The position numbers and the translations under genes were made by a program. 64,000 nucleotides of DNA from Wurfbainia villosa (lineage: Eukaryota > Streptophyta > Magnoliopsida > Zingiberales > Zingiberaceae): contig CM045990.1 in the NCBI GenBank assembly GCA_025175895.1, forward strand, positions 44,884,658 through 44,948,657, read 5' to 3'. The notes under the pieces were generated by a model. It did not search any database, was not told the DNA's origin, and worked only from the letters and a program-made list of their open reading frames with translations. Of the stretch, positions 46,556 to 56,361 are shown one piece after another (the stretch's first letter is position 1; each line of letters starts with the position of its first letter).

Positions 46556-47008
46556 ATGGCTTCAGCAGGGCATCCCATCGAAATTTCTTCAGAGTCAGAA
46601 TCCTTCGAGTTATGGAACTGGGCTTCGGAAGATACTGGAGACTCAGAGACCCGCTCGACCGCTACTTCAGCCTTCCTTCTTCCGCTCCGCCGCCTTCCAA
46701 CTCCTCCTAAAGGGAGGTCTTTTCGGGCTCCTTTTCCCTCCCTCCGCAACGGGGTGTGGAATCCTCCCTTCACCTGGGAGTATACAGTGGGAGACCCCCG
46801 CGCCGTTGACGAACTTCCTCCACTTCCGCCAGCGCTGGCTTTCATCCCAATCCCCCCGGCAGGAGCTCATCCTTCTTCGTTCAACGAAGGTCCATCAGTT
46901 CTTCCTTCACCTCAAGTCGAGCGCTTCAGGGTCATCCTGGCGCCCTCTCCTCCTAAAGAGACCTCTCCCGCCTCGTCTATGGGGAGTAATCAGAGAAAAT
47001 CTGTATAG
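46556..47008 (+). CDS. Antisense ORF B of the Tat element, unknown protein (about 150 codons)
   Basis: Starts MASAGHPIEISSESESFELW. An upstream in-frame Met at 46529 is possible, but it lies within about 15 bases of the TATA-like box. Acidic Ser-rich N-terminus, then a Pro-rich body with no recognised domain. It ends SNQRKSV before TAG at 47006. No intron is needed to keep it open, and codon-level conservation cannot be judged without relatives. It may be an independent gene or the first exon of a longer one. Confidence 0.5.
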   Translation: MASAGHPIEISSESESFELWNWASEDTGDSETRSTATSAFLLPLRRLPTPPKGRSFRAPFPSLRNGVWNPPFTWEYTVGDPRAVDELPPLPPALAFIPIPPAGAHPSSFNEGPSVLPSPQVERFRVILAPSPPKETSPASSMGSNQRKSV

Positions 47009-47290
47009 ATCAAATTAATGTAATCATTTCAAATATATGAGTAAAAATGAGAGAGGGAACTTGATGTTTGCTTTTGTCTTTTTCTCGTAGAGGTAAGAGT
47101 TCTGTCTTCGAAAGGACGATAATCTGATCTGAACATACCTTCTTCTATCATCGCCCGGGGATTCGGACCTTCTTAATTACAGTTATAGGCCCGTTGCCCT
47201 TCCCACTACTGCCCCCACGTCTCCTCTCCTTTACTGGCATTTATGGTCCCCCTTTCTTCTGCCCATAAATGCACCTTCCCCCTTCGTTGC

Positions 47291-47298
47291 TATAAAAG
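47291..47298 (+). promoter_or_regulatory. TATA box before antisense ORF C
   Basis: TATAAAAG, 53 bases before the ATG at 47351 and a good match to the plant TATA consensus. Confidence 0.6.
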
Positions 47299-47350
47299 TT
47301 CCCGATCTTTACCTGATAGCTTCCATCCTTCCCTTTTCTCTTTATTTGCC

Positions 47351-47617
47351 ATGGACAGGATATCTGAACAGGGCAGCAGTTCCTCTCCTTCTGAAGAACA
47401 GATAAATGACCGCCGATACATAGTTAGCTTGGAGGAGCAAGTGAAGTACTTACTGGTGAAAACTTCCGGATGTCGCTCCCTACGCCAACAACTGGTCGGG
47501 TCCCAAAAGGAATTGGCCAAACAAGTTTTCCTGCAGCAGTCTTACCGGCGACAACTATTGTGTCAACCTCAACCATATAAGAGAGCTCCCTCCGTTCCTC
47601 CAAACAAAGAACTATAA
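47351..47617 (+). CDS. Antisense ORF C of the Tat element, small coiled-coil protein (88 codons)
   Basis: MDRISEQGSSSSPSEEQ followed by RRYIVSLEEQVKYLL and RQQLVGSQKELAKQV, which read as a short coiled coil, then a basic Pro-containing tail. No known family. The start is supported by the TATAAAAG box 53 bases upstream and the context GCCATGG. The ORF at 47243 is an upstream extension through the box and is rejected. Confidence 0.5.
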   Translation: MDRISEQGSSSSPSEEQINDRRYIVSLEEQVKYLLVKTSGCRSLRQQLVGSQKELAKQVFLQQSYRRQLLCQPQPYKRAPSVPPNKEL

Positions 47618-47866
47618 TACTCAAGACGTCTAAGGGTTTCTATTTGTCGTTTTCCCTCGTAAATATGTAATTCCTTCGCATTAATGAACTTTCCCAGTTT
47701 ATCTCCTTTCTCCAGTGTTTTCTGTATTGTACTACGCTTCGCTTCTTTCGTATCCCCATAGACCGAGACATATATCGGCTCTTCCGCCTTTATAATCCGC
47801 TTGGGATATAGAACCATTAAATGAATTGACTCTGCTATTTTGCAAGGATAAAACAATATAGGATTA

Positions 47867-48600
47867 AATAATAACCGAGGGGTTTCGGTTCTTCCGTTCC
47901 ACCACCGCACGGGGATATCTTCCGCTCTGCATCGTGGGGATAGAAATTTAGATGTAGAATAAATAATAACCGAGGGGTCTCGGTTCTTCCGTTCCACCAC
48001 CACACGGGGATATCTTCTGCTCTGCCTCGCGGAGATAGAAATTTAGATAATAACCGAGGGGTCTCGGTTCTTCCGTTCCACCACCACACAGGGATATCTT
48101 CCGCTCTGCCTCGCGGGGATAGAAATTTAGATAATAACCGAGGGGTCTCGGTTCTTCCGTTCCACCACCACACGGGGATATCTTCCGCTCTGCCTCGCGG
48201 GGATAGAAAGTTATAGATAAAGTAAATAATAACCGAAGGATATCGGTTCTTCCGTTCCGCCACCACACGGGGATATCTTCCGCTCTGCCTTGCGGGGATA
48301 GAAAGTTATAGATAAAGTAAATAATAACCGAAGGATATCGGTTCTTCCGTTCCGCCACCACACGGGGATATCTTCCGCTCTGCCTTGCGGGGATAGAAAG
48401 TTATAGATAAAGTAAATAATAACCGAAGTATATCGGTTCTTCCATTCCGCCACCACACGGGGATATCTTCCGCTCTGCCTTGCGGGGATAGAAATTTAGA
48501 TGCAGAATAAATAATAACCGAGGGGTCTCGGTTCTTCCGTTCCACCACCACACGGGGATATCTTCCGCTCTGCCTCGCGGGGATAGAAATTTATATGTAT
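47867..48600. repeat. Tandem array of about eight 83-96-bp units inside the Tat element
   Basis: Each unit starts AATAACCGAGGGG and runs through CGGTTCTTCCGTTCC, CACACGGGGATATCTTCC and GGGGATAGAAA. The first and last units and units 2-4 are of one subtype (CCGAGGGGTCTCGG, an inverted repeat with a 4-base loop); units 5-7 are of another (CCGAAGGATATCGG). The long minus-strand ORFs across 47569-48551 are repeat translations. Confidence 0.9.
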
Positions 48601-48969
48601 AGTGCCAAGGCCATTAGCATAAAGGAGGCAACGCCTTCATATAATTCCTCTTTTGGCTCTCCCCCTGAAAGGGGGAACACTGATGTCCGTCCCTTCCCCT
48701 GCAGATGGGGGGCTTTAATACATAATGGGTCATTTAGAAATATAAACCCTTCTTTCCCTTTCACCACAGATGAGAAGCCCACTAATGGCTGCAAACCCAT
48801 TCTTCCCCCTTTTATAGGGGGTTCTTTTGTCTTCGTTTCTTCTGCCATCTTCATCCCTTCGCCTTTTGGTCTTCTTTTTCTTCATCTGTTTGCTCCTCCG
48901 CCGCCAAACCTCGTTTCCTCGATCCTTTCTTCCCAGCCCCTCTTTTCCTTTTATTTTTAGACCCCCAAG
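48601..48969 (+). promoter_or_regulatory. Putative promoter and 5' UTR of antisense gene D
   Basis: TTTATAGGGG at 48811-48820 lies about 150 bases before the ATG at 48970, with a pyrimidine-rich leader between. The TATA match is weaker than in A and C. The ORFs in both directions here have no conserved domain. Confidence 0.4.
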
Positions 48970-50837
48970 ATGCATTCCAACTTCTTCCAGGAGATAGCGG
49001 GCCGCTACCCGAATCGCAAACGGGATGCTGGTCAGCCTTTCGCTTCTTCTTCCTTTTCACCTTCCCCGATCATCACCATATCTGATTCACCTCATCGTTC
49101 TCCCTCTCCTCCTCCGGCGACCCTCACCACCTCCATCCCGGAGGAAGCCAGGGTCATCAGCCCCTCCTCACTTCCTCCGGTCTTTACAAGCCCTAACTTT
49201 CCCACTCTTTCTCCTTCCGCTAACGACGTTCAGAAATCGCCTTCTTCTTCCCCGTAACCTGGGGCTGAACCTGGGGAGGATGTATTCCCATGTCAGCCAA
49301 TGACAGAGGTTGGATCACCCCTGTCTTCTCTTTCCCCGGCATGTCATTCCTTTTCTGAGCCCATGGCGGTTGATATTCCTTCACTGCCAACTTCCCCCTT
49401 CGCCCATCGCCTGAAGAATCCCTCTCCTCCTGTGGACCCTGACCAGGGTCCCTCTACTTCTTGCATCCCCATCGAAGGCTCCTCCAGCCCCATGCTCATC
49501 ATCTCGTCTTCTCAAGATCCCTCCTCCGATCAGCCTCCTTCCGTCTTTCCTTCCGAACTCAACCCCCAACCAGGCGTGACACATATTCTCCCCGCAACTC
49601 CGGATATGCCGCCCCTGACTACCACCTCCATGGGCCGTCTGAATGATGCTCCTCCTTCTTTTCATTCTCAACCAATGGATACCACCCCCCTTTTTCCCTT
49701 TATAAGCGAGATTCCTCCTTCAGCATCTTCCGTCCCGTCTTCTTCCCTTTCTCCCAGGAGTCTTCGGATCCTGAACTTAGAGGAAGTGGTTCCTCGCGTG
49801 GAAGGCCTGCGTCATGCTCTGGACTTGGTATGTTTTCTTACTCAGCTTCCTTAGCTTTGTCTAGCTGACCAATTTCTTTTCCCACGACCGGTATGTAGGC
49901 CCTGACCAACCATCAAGAATTGGATCGCTCTCTTCATCAATACCAGGCTCAAGCCCAAGAATGGGAGCGACAACAACGGGAAGGCTTGGCGAATGCTCAG
50001 AATCGAGAACGACTCCTGTTACAACAATTGCACCTGTGCCAAGAGCAATTAGCCGAAGCTCGCCAGCAAATTCAGAAGGATGCTGACACTATTGCAGCAT
50101 TAAAGGAGCAACCACGTCCAGGTGCAGAGCCACTCGTCCCCCAGCAGGAAGTCCAGTCGGCCTCTCTTGACACAGAATCTTCCTCGGCTCAAGAGTTACT
50201 ACGTCTTCAAGGGCAGGTAACAGAGCTCCTCAAGAGGAAGCAACAGGATTCTGACGCCATCGCTCGTCTTCAAGTTCAATATCAGCGAGCACAGGACAAG
50301 ATAGGGGACCTCCGCACTCGCTTGTGCAAGGAGGTACAAGAAAATTCATCCCTCATAAATTCCAGGTCGCATGCTCACGCACGCCTACGCAGGCAAGAAA
50401 CTTCCCTCCAGAGGATGAGCACTGAACTAGCCTGAACCAGATCTTATTCCGAAGCAGTGGAGGGGATTTCAGCTTCCATGCGTCAAAATATAGTGGAGAT
50501 GACGCACCTTGTGCAGCAGGACCAAAGTTCCCGAGCCGATGATGTCTCCATTTTGGCCGATGTTATTATGGAGGTGTCGCGGCGCTAAGTGGACGTGCGT
50601 CGAAACCTTCAAGAACAACAAGAAACATGCGAGAGGCTGCATCGAGAGCGAAGCCCTGACCGTCCGAATCGTGAGGAGCGACTCATCATTTTAATGCGCG
50701 CCACCTATCAAGACGGATTTAATGACGCGGTTCGGCAGTATGCCGCCCAAGGATTACCTTCTCCCACTTATCCTTCATTTTCTTTAAATTGGGAGGCTGG
50801 TTTTCGACGTTATCCTCCCGACCGGTTTAAACTGTAA
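48970..50837 (+). pseudogene. Antisense gene D of the Tat element: Ser/Pro-rich coiled-coil protein, two exons
   Basis: Exons 48970-49827 and 49899-50837 join in phase 0 to 598 codons. The first exon is Ser/Pro-rich and disordered-looking. The second is a long Gln/Glu-rich coiled coil (QAQEWERQQREGLANAQ, ELLRLQGQVTELLKRKQ) ending in an aromatic tail (WEAGFRRYPPDRFKL). The frame is broken by single stops at 49255 (TAA), 50433 (TGA) and 50586 (TAA), with the frame continuing unchanged beyond each. The Ser/Pro-then-coiled-coil plan copies exons 2-3 of gene A but lacks its PF04195 domain, so the two may be paralogues. Function unknown. Confidence 0.7.
49828..49898 (+). other. Intron of antisense gene D
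   Basis: 71 bases, GTATGT...GTATGTAG. It joins RHALDL to ALTNHQ in phase 0. The intron sits at the Ser/Pro to coiled-coil boundary, as does intron 2 of gene A. Confidence 0.7.
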
Positions 50838-51035
50838 TTTAATATCCCATTTTGAAACGGGAATTTCCTTTCTGTTTCTCCCCTTCTTCTTCAAGATGTA
50901 TTGATAATATCATATTGCCCTTGTAAATATCCCCTTAATGAAATTTGGAGAATACTTGGCATCTAATTCACGCAATCAATTCAAGAAGCACCCCCTTCAG
51001 AGTTTCATAATTTCCCTTCTTCTATTCTATATTTC
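50838..51035. other. Convergent intergenic spacer of the Tat element
   Basis: About 200 bases between the end of gene D (plus strand) and the end of integrase (minus strand). AATAAT- and AATGAAA-like A-rich words could act as 3' processing signals for gene D. Confidence 0.4.
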
Positions 51036-52202
51036 TCATACAGTGTGAAAGAGTTTTAAATGAAGGACATTCCAAGGTCGTGGAAGCTCTTTGCCTTGGT
51101 CATCTTTCATATAATATGCTGACCCTGCTACGCAGCGCGTTATTTCATAGGGTCCTTCACAGTTGGGAGCCAGCTTTCCAGGGTCTCCAACGGGATTGAC
51201 TTTACGCAAAACCCAATCCCCTTCTTGAAATCTCCAAGGCATCACTTTCTTATTAAAGGCTCGCTGCACTCTTTGCTTGTAAAATTCCGCTCGCCTCCGT
51301 GCCATCTCCCGCTTTTCCTCCACCAAGTCCAATTCGGTGCTTCGGATAAGCCGTAGTTACGATTGGTTCAGTATGCCTTTATCCGAGCGCTATTCAACAA
51401 AACCTCGATCGAATAACGGCTTCGCCCGTATACCAAACTAAAGGAGTTTCTCCTGTTTCTTTGTCTTGGATGTGGTTCGATAGGCCCCAGGGCGGTAACT
51501 CTTCTACCCAGTTTCCCCTCTGAGCACCCAACTTGGTCTTTAATCCTTGAATGAGGATCCTGTTAGTTACCTCCACCTGCCCATTCGCTTGAGGATGGGC
51601 TACCGAAGTGAAAGCCTGCTGAATGTTGAGACTTTGGCACCATTCTTGGATCTTTTTTTCTTGGAACTGTCGTCCATTGTCACTGACTATTTTTCGAGGG
51701 ATACCATACCGACAAATGATATTTCTCCATAAGAACTGTATTACGGCATTCTCCATAATTTTGGCTAAGGGCTCTGCCTCCACCCATTTGGAAAAATAAT
51801 CCACAGCTACCAATAAAAACTTTCTTCAGAAGGTCTGCATTGGCATCGGGCCTACTATATCCATTCCCCATTGATCGAAAGGACAAGAATAGATTATGGC
51901 TTTCATTAACTCAGCTAGCCGTTCAGAACGGTTGCTATGCTTCTGACAAGCGATGCAGGTTTGCACTATATGAGCAGCATCTTGCTGAAGAGTAGGTCAA
52001 AAGTATCCTACCAATAAGGCCTTTCTTGCTAAAGCTCTCCCTCCCAAATGATTGCTACAGCATCCTTCATGGATCTCCCGGAGTACCCATTCCGCCTCCT
52101 CATTTCCCAGGCATTTTAACAAAGGTCGCCCAAAAGAGGTCTTATATAGGTCTTCATTTAAGAGGATGAACCGTTTGGCTCGGTTTATTAAAGTGGATGC
52201 CG
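51036..52202 (-). pseudogene. Tat element integrase, frame-broken
   Basis: The zinc-binding part lies around 52110-51900 in damaged form (CHQ and C..C words readable, with a stop in the linker). The core in 51813-51394 has VAVDYFSKWVEAEPL (first Asp), IVSDNGRQF (second Asp) and NGQVEVTNR (catalytic Glu). 51332-51036 carries the C-terminal module with FQEGDWVLRKV, GKLAPNCEGPYEI and PWNVLHLKLF, ending at a TAA. Frameshifts occur near 51820 and 51340-51400. There is no chromodomain, as expected for the Tat group. Confidence 0.85.
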
Positions 52203-53342
52203 CTATTTTCCTTCAGGATCTTCCGTCGTAAATAAATAGGCTATGATGTCGGTCCTCCAATCAAGAGTTAGGTTTGATTCAGGTATGTCTCCCTCCACGC
52301 TGCATATTGCTAAGGAAGTATGAATTCTCGTATGGGTCGCTTCCGAGGATTTTATTCCTCCCATAGCGCTAGCCATCCGAGCCAATTCATCTGCCTTCCC
52401 GTTATGCTCCCGCGGGATTTGCTTCAAGAGGACCTGACGAAATTGAGCTTTTTCTTTCTCAAAAGTCTTCAAGTACTTATGCAGCCTTTCCTCCCGAACC
52501 GCAAAAGAACCTTGAAGTTGTGATATTACCAACTGGGAATCCGAGTGAATCACAATGGAAGAAGCCCCCACCGCTTTAGCAGCCTGCAGTCCCGCTAGAA
52601 TGGCTTCATATTCCGCTTCATTATTAGATGCCCGATATTCCAGGCGAACTGCTAATCGAGTTTCTTCACCCTCCGGGGAGATTAATAAAATACCAACGCC
52701 GCTACTTGTAGATCTTGAAGAACCATCTACGAATATATTCCAGGCCTCTGATCCCTCCTCCTTTGTTGTCGAACCATCTCCCGCGCTGCAAGGTACCTCT
52801 GTTAGAAAATCAACGAGTGCTTGGGCCTTGATAACCGTTCGAGGTTGGTAGTGAATATCATACTCGCTTAGTTCTACCACCCATTTGGCCAATCTTCCAG
52901 AGAAATTTGGCTTAGTGACGACCTTACCCAATTCGCTGTGTGTTAGAACGGTGATGGGATGAGCCAAAAAGTACGGCCTTAATTTGCGGGCAGTTAGTAC
53001 TAGGATATATGCCAACTTCTCTAGCTCCATATAACGGAATTCCGCCCCCTTCAGGATATGGCTGGTATAATAAATAGGTTGCTGGTGAGAACCTTCTTGT
53101 TTCAATAATACCGAACTAATGGCTCCCTCCGAGACGGCCAGATACATCCATAATGGTTCTCCAGGTATTGGTTTGGCTAGCAGGGGGAGTCCAGCCAGAT
53201 ATTTCTTCAACTCTTGGAAAGCCTGTTCACATTGATCATCCCACTGAAATTTAGCAGCCTTGCTCAAAATCTTGAAAAAAGGTAGCCCCTTGTCCGCCGA
53301 TCTGGCTATAAATCGGGATAAAGAGACAATCCTGCCCACCAA
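52203..53342 (-). pseudogene. Tat element RNase H plus archaeal-like RNase H
   Basis: 379 codons open. Residues about 25-175 are the ordinary gypsy RNase H (FKILSKAAKFQWDDQCEQAF, YYTSHILKGAEFRYMELEKLAY). About 210-335 are a second, archaeal-like RNase H (WNIFVDGSSRSTSSGVGILL with Asp, SNNEAEYEAILAGL with Glu, VIHSDSQLVISQL with Asp, PREHNGKADELARMAS). Having both is diagnostic of the Tat lineage. All acidic catalytic residues of the second domain are visible. The frame is separated from RT by a TGA at about 53355-53357 and a small shift. Confidence 0.88.
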
Positions 53343-53354
53343 CTTTTGGGTCTC

Positions 53355-54851
53355 TCACAGATTAGAAGGTGATTTCATGTTGCATAGGGCTTGCACTTTC
53401 TCAGGGTTGGCTTGCAGCCCCTTCTCCGTTACTATGTATCCCAAGAACTTGCCACTCTTTACCCCGAACAGGCATTTGTTAGGGTTTAGCTTCATATTAA
53501 ACCGCCTTAATGTAGCGAAGGTTTCATTTAAGTCCTTGACTAAATCCCGAGTGACCTTCGATTTGACCAAGATGTCATCCACGTAGACCTCCACATTCTT
53601 CCCTTTTTGCTCCGCAAAGATTTTGTCCATAAGGCGCTGATAGGTGGCTTCTGCGTTCTTTAGTCCGAACGGCATTACCACATAAGTGTATAACCCTGAT
53701 ACAAAGCTAACCCTCTTTTGATCTTCTTGGGCCAAAGGTATTTGATGATATCCTTGATATGCATCCATTAGGGACACCACTTCATATCCCACAGTAGAAT
53801 CCACCAGTTGATCAATACGAGGCAAGGGGTAGCAGTCTTGAGGGCATGCTTTATTCAAATAACGGAAATCGATACACATCCTCCATTGCCCCGAAGGCTT
53901 GGGGACCAAGACTACATTAGAAACCCATTCAGGGAACTGGATTTCCTTTACATGACCCGCTTTTAGTAGTTTGTCCACTTCTTCTGCTATGACTTTGTCC
54001 TTTTCTGGTCCAAAATGTCGCCTCTTTTGTTGGATGGGTCGGGCTCCTTTAATGATATTGAGATGGTGTTCTGCCACTTGAGGATGGATTCCCGTGAGAT
54101 CATGCACATCTTTTGCAAAGATGTCTTCATTCTCCTTCAGGCAAGCCACCAGCTCTTCTTTGACATCCAGCTGTTGTGCTATCCGTGTGGCCTTTCCTGG
54201 AGCGATTTCCACCAGTTCTCCCTCCTCTATTTTATCAGCCTTGGGGGGAGATTCCTCCAGGACGCAGACATCAGTGATGATGACAGCTTTGCCTTTGAGG
54301 TCCTCGGTTCGGGCTTTCTTCTGATCGTCCCGAACCATTTGTACGTAGTAGCTTCTGGAGGCCTTCTGTTCTCCACGAACTTCTCCCACCGATTGACCTA
54401 CTGAAAATTTTAGCTTCTGGTGGTACGGGGAAGCCATGGCCTGAAAAAGAGTGAGGAAAGGACGCCCAAGAATAGCGTTATAGGTGGACAGAGCGTCCAC
54501 GATAAGGAAAGGAATTATACTGGTTTTTTGGCTGAACTTTATGCCCAGAGTTAAAGGCAATGAAATCTGCCCCGTCGGGTGGACCACGTGCCCTGCGAAT
54601 CCGAAGAGGGGAGTGGCCACCTCTTCTAGTTGGGCGTTTCCCAGCTGCATCTGTCCGAAGGCTTCCTGGAAGAGGATGTTGACAGAACTTCCCGAGTCAA
54701 CCAGTACCCGGGCCACTTCATAATTGGCCAGGGATATACGGATAACTAAGGCGCGTGGGCAAGAGGACACCTTGAGATCTTGCCCGAACGAAACGGTGCC
54801 ACTTGAATAGTATGGTCGGTGACGATGGCCAAACTCTCCATATGGGCGCAT
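53355..54851 (-). CDS. Tat element protease-reverse transcriptase (498 codons open)
   Basis: The protease motif VLVDSGSSVNIL is at about residues 49-60. A linker follows with the conserved LTGIHPQVAEHHLNI. RT spans about residues 285-498, with WRMCIDFRYLNKACPQDCYPLP, the first Asp in SLMDAYQGYHQI, MPFGLKNAEATYQRLMD and the YVDDILVKS catalytic box near residue 433. All three RT aspartates appear present. The true start lies upstream in the gag frame; the Met at 54851 is only the first in this open stretch. It would make cDNA of element RNA. Confidence 0.88.
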   Translation of the reverse strand: MRPYGEFGHRHRPYYSSGTVSFGQDLKVSSCPRALVIRISLANYEVARVLVDSGSSVNILFQEAFGQMQLGNAQLEEVATPLFGFAGHVVHPTGQISLPLTLGIKFSQKTSIIPFLIVDALSTYNAILGRPFLTLFQAMASPYHQKLKFSVGQSVGEVRGEQKASRSYYVQMVRDDQKKARTEDLKGKAVIITDVCVLEESPPKADKIEEGELVEIAPGKATRIAQQLDVKEELVACLKENEDIFAKDVHDLTGIHPQVAEHHLNIIKGARPIQQKRRHFGPEKDKVIAEEVDKLLKAGHVKEIQFPEWVSNVVLVPKPSGQWRMCIDFRYLNKACPQDCYPLPRIDQLVDSTVGYEVVSLMDAYQGYHQIPLAQEDQKRVSFVSGLYTYVVMPFGLKNAEATYQRLMDKIFAEQKGKNVEVYVDDILVKSKVTRDLVKDLNETFATLRRFNMKLNPNKCLFGVKSGKFLGYIVTEKGLQANPEKVQALCNMKSPSNL

Positions 54852-56340
54852 TTACTCGCGCTCCTAGAGTCCCCGCTTCAGAGGTCCTCCAGCCTATAAC
54901 ATGAATAACTCCCTGTGGGAATGTCATCTAGATTGATGAAGGGCCTCACCGATGGACCTTCTTGAGAGACAACCTCCGAGATGGCGCTTGGGGAAAGTGA
55001 CCCGGGTTGTTGATTATACGGCCTCGACGGGTTACATTGGGTTGGGGCCTGCTACCGGGCCCTCCTGCCTAAAACCTTACTTACGGATATGCAGTATGGA
55101 GGCGATCCAATTCTTCTTGTAACTTGAAACATCGACCACTACTGTGGGCGTATTCTGTATGATATTGGCAAAAGAATGGGGCTGGGGGGTTACGCAGGAT
55201 CCCCCTGTGTCCCAAGGGTCGTTGTAGCAGACTCTGCTGGTCTTAAAATTTCATTTCACCTTCTTTCCATGTCCTCACAGGAGGAAGCGCTTCAGCAGCC
55301 ATGATTTGTAATCGCGGGGTGGGGCGAACACCTTGCAGCATTGGACGAGGCCTCGGAACCTCCTGTCGAAAAGGTCTTGTATATTCCCGCCGAGGGGGTG
55401 CTTGAGGAGCAGGGACGAACTCTTTCCTTGGGATGCGTTGCTCGCCTCTCGCACCTTTAATCCTTCTTCTTCGGATAAAGCTCGCACGGCTCAAGAGCTC
55501 TTCGTGAACTATCCGTAGGTTGTCTCAACAAGGAATCGAGGAAGGGGCCCTCCTTCACGTCTTTGAATAAGCGCCTCTAAAAGATTCGGATCGGGTGGCG
55601 GGATTCCCGGGCCGCAGAAGTGAATCGATGAATATACCCCCTAAGGTATTCCGAAGGTCCCTGTGTGATATGCATTAACATAGAGGCGTCTTGTTGATAC
55701 GCCTTTCAACTGACAAATTCTCGATCAACATTCTCGAAGTCACAAACAGGTGATAGACCCCGGGGGCAGAGTAGTAAACCACTTTTGCGCCGAGCCAATT
55801 AGGGTGGTTCGGAAGACTCGACACTTGAGAGCGTCAGTATAACAATGAAGCGAGGCCGGTCCGTCGAATTGAGATATGTGCTCTTCAGGATCCGTCGAAC
55901 CATCATACTTATTGACCTAAGGATTCTGGAAGTAGGATGGAGGGAGCTCAGTGAGAATGTCCATCGTGAAGGGACTGGGCTTGTATGCTTCCGGAGGTCT
56001 GGTTGATTGACTTTCACCCTGTTCCTCTCTGCGCGTTTGGGTGAAGGGCATAGTATTCTGAGGCGTTCTTCCCCCAAGTCTGCCTCCAAGCAATACTTCC
56101 CCATTAGCGACTGTACGAGAGGGAGGAGGCATTTCTGGGGGTGGGCCTCTGGAAGAAGGTTCCCCGGAGTGCGAATGCAGATATCCGGTCCTTCTCCTTT
56201 ACCTGGCGAGGGCTTTCATAATAGCGTCATCCATCAGGGCCTTCAGCTGCGATGGTAGAAGGGTGATGGGGCGCTCTTCCGCTGCAAAAGTATCAGGTTA
56301 TTGTATTTCTTCAGGTTGCATCTCGACGTCCAGCTCAAAT
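54852..56340 (-). pseudogene. Tat element gag, frame-broken
   Basis: 56132-55917 ends PFTMDILTELPPSYFQNP, the usual entry to the Retrotrans_gag domain. 55925-55700 reads, across frames, YDGSTDPEEHISQFDG, CRVFRTTLIGSAQKWF and LPPGSI, which is the core of that domain. Near 55190-55085 comes PFFCQYHTEYAHSSGRCFKLQEELDRL, a C-H-C type zinc-like region common in Tat gag. The frame changes at least four times. No single start could be fixed. Confidence 0.7.
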
Positions 56341-56361
56341 GTTCCCACAGACGGCGCCAAC
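56341..56361 (-). other. Tat element primer-binding site
   Basis: Minus strand TTGGCGCCGTCTGTGGGAAC next to the 5' LTR edge. This is the PBS type frequent in Tat-lineage elements; I did not match it to a particular tRNA. Confidence 0.75.

Noticed and set aside
47569..48551. Five overlapping minus-strand ORFs of 81-144 codons
   Set aside because: They are translations of the 83-96-bp tandem array; each unit lacks a stop in several frames.
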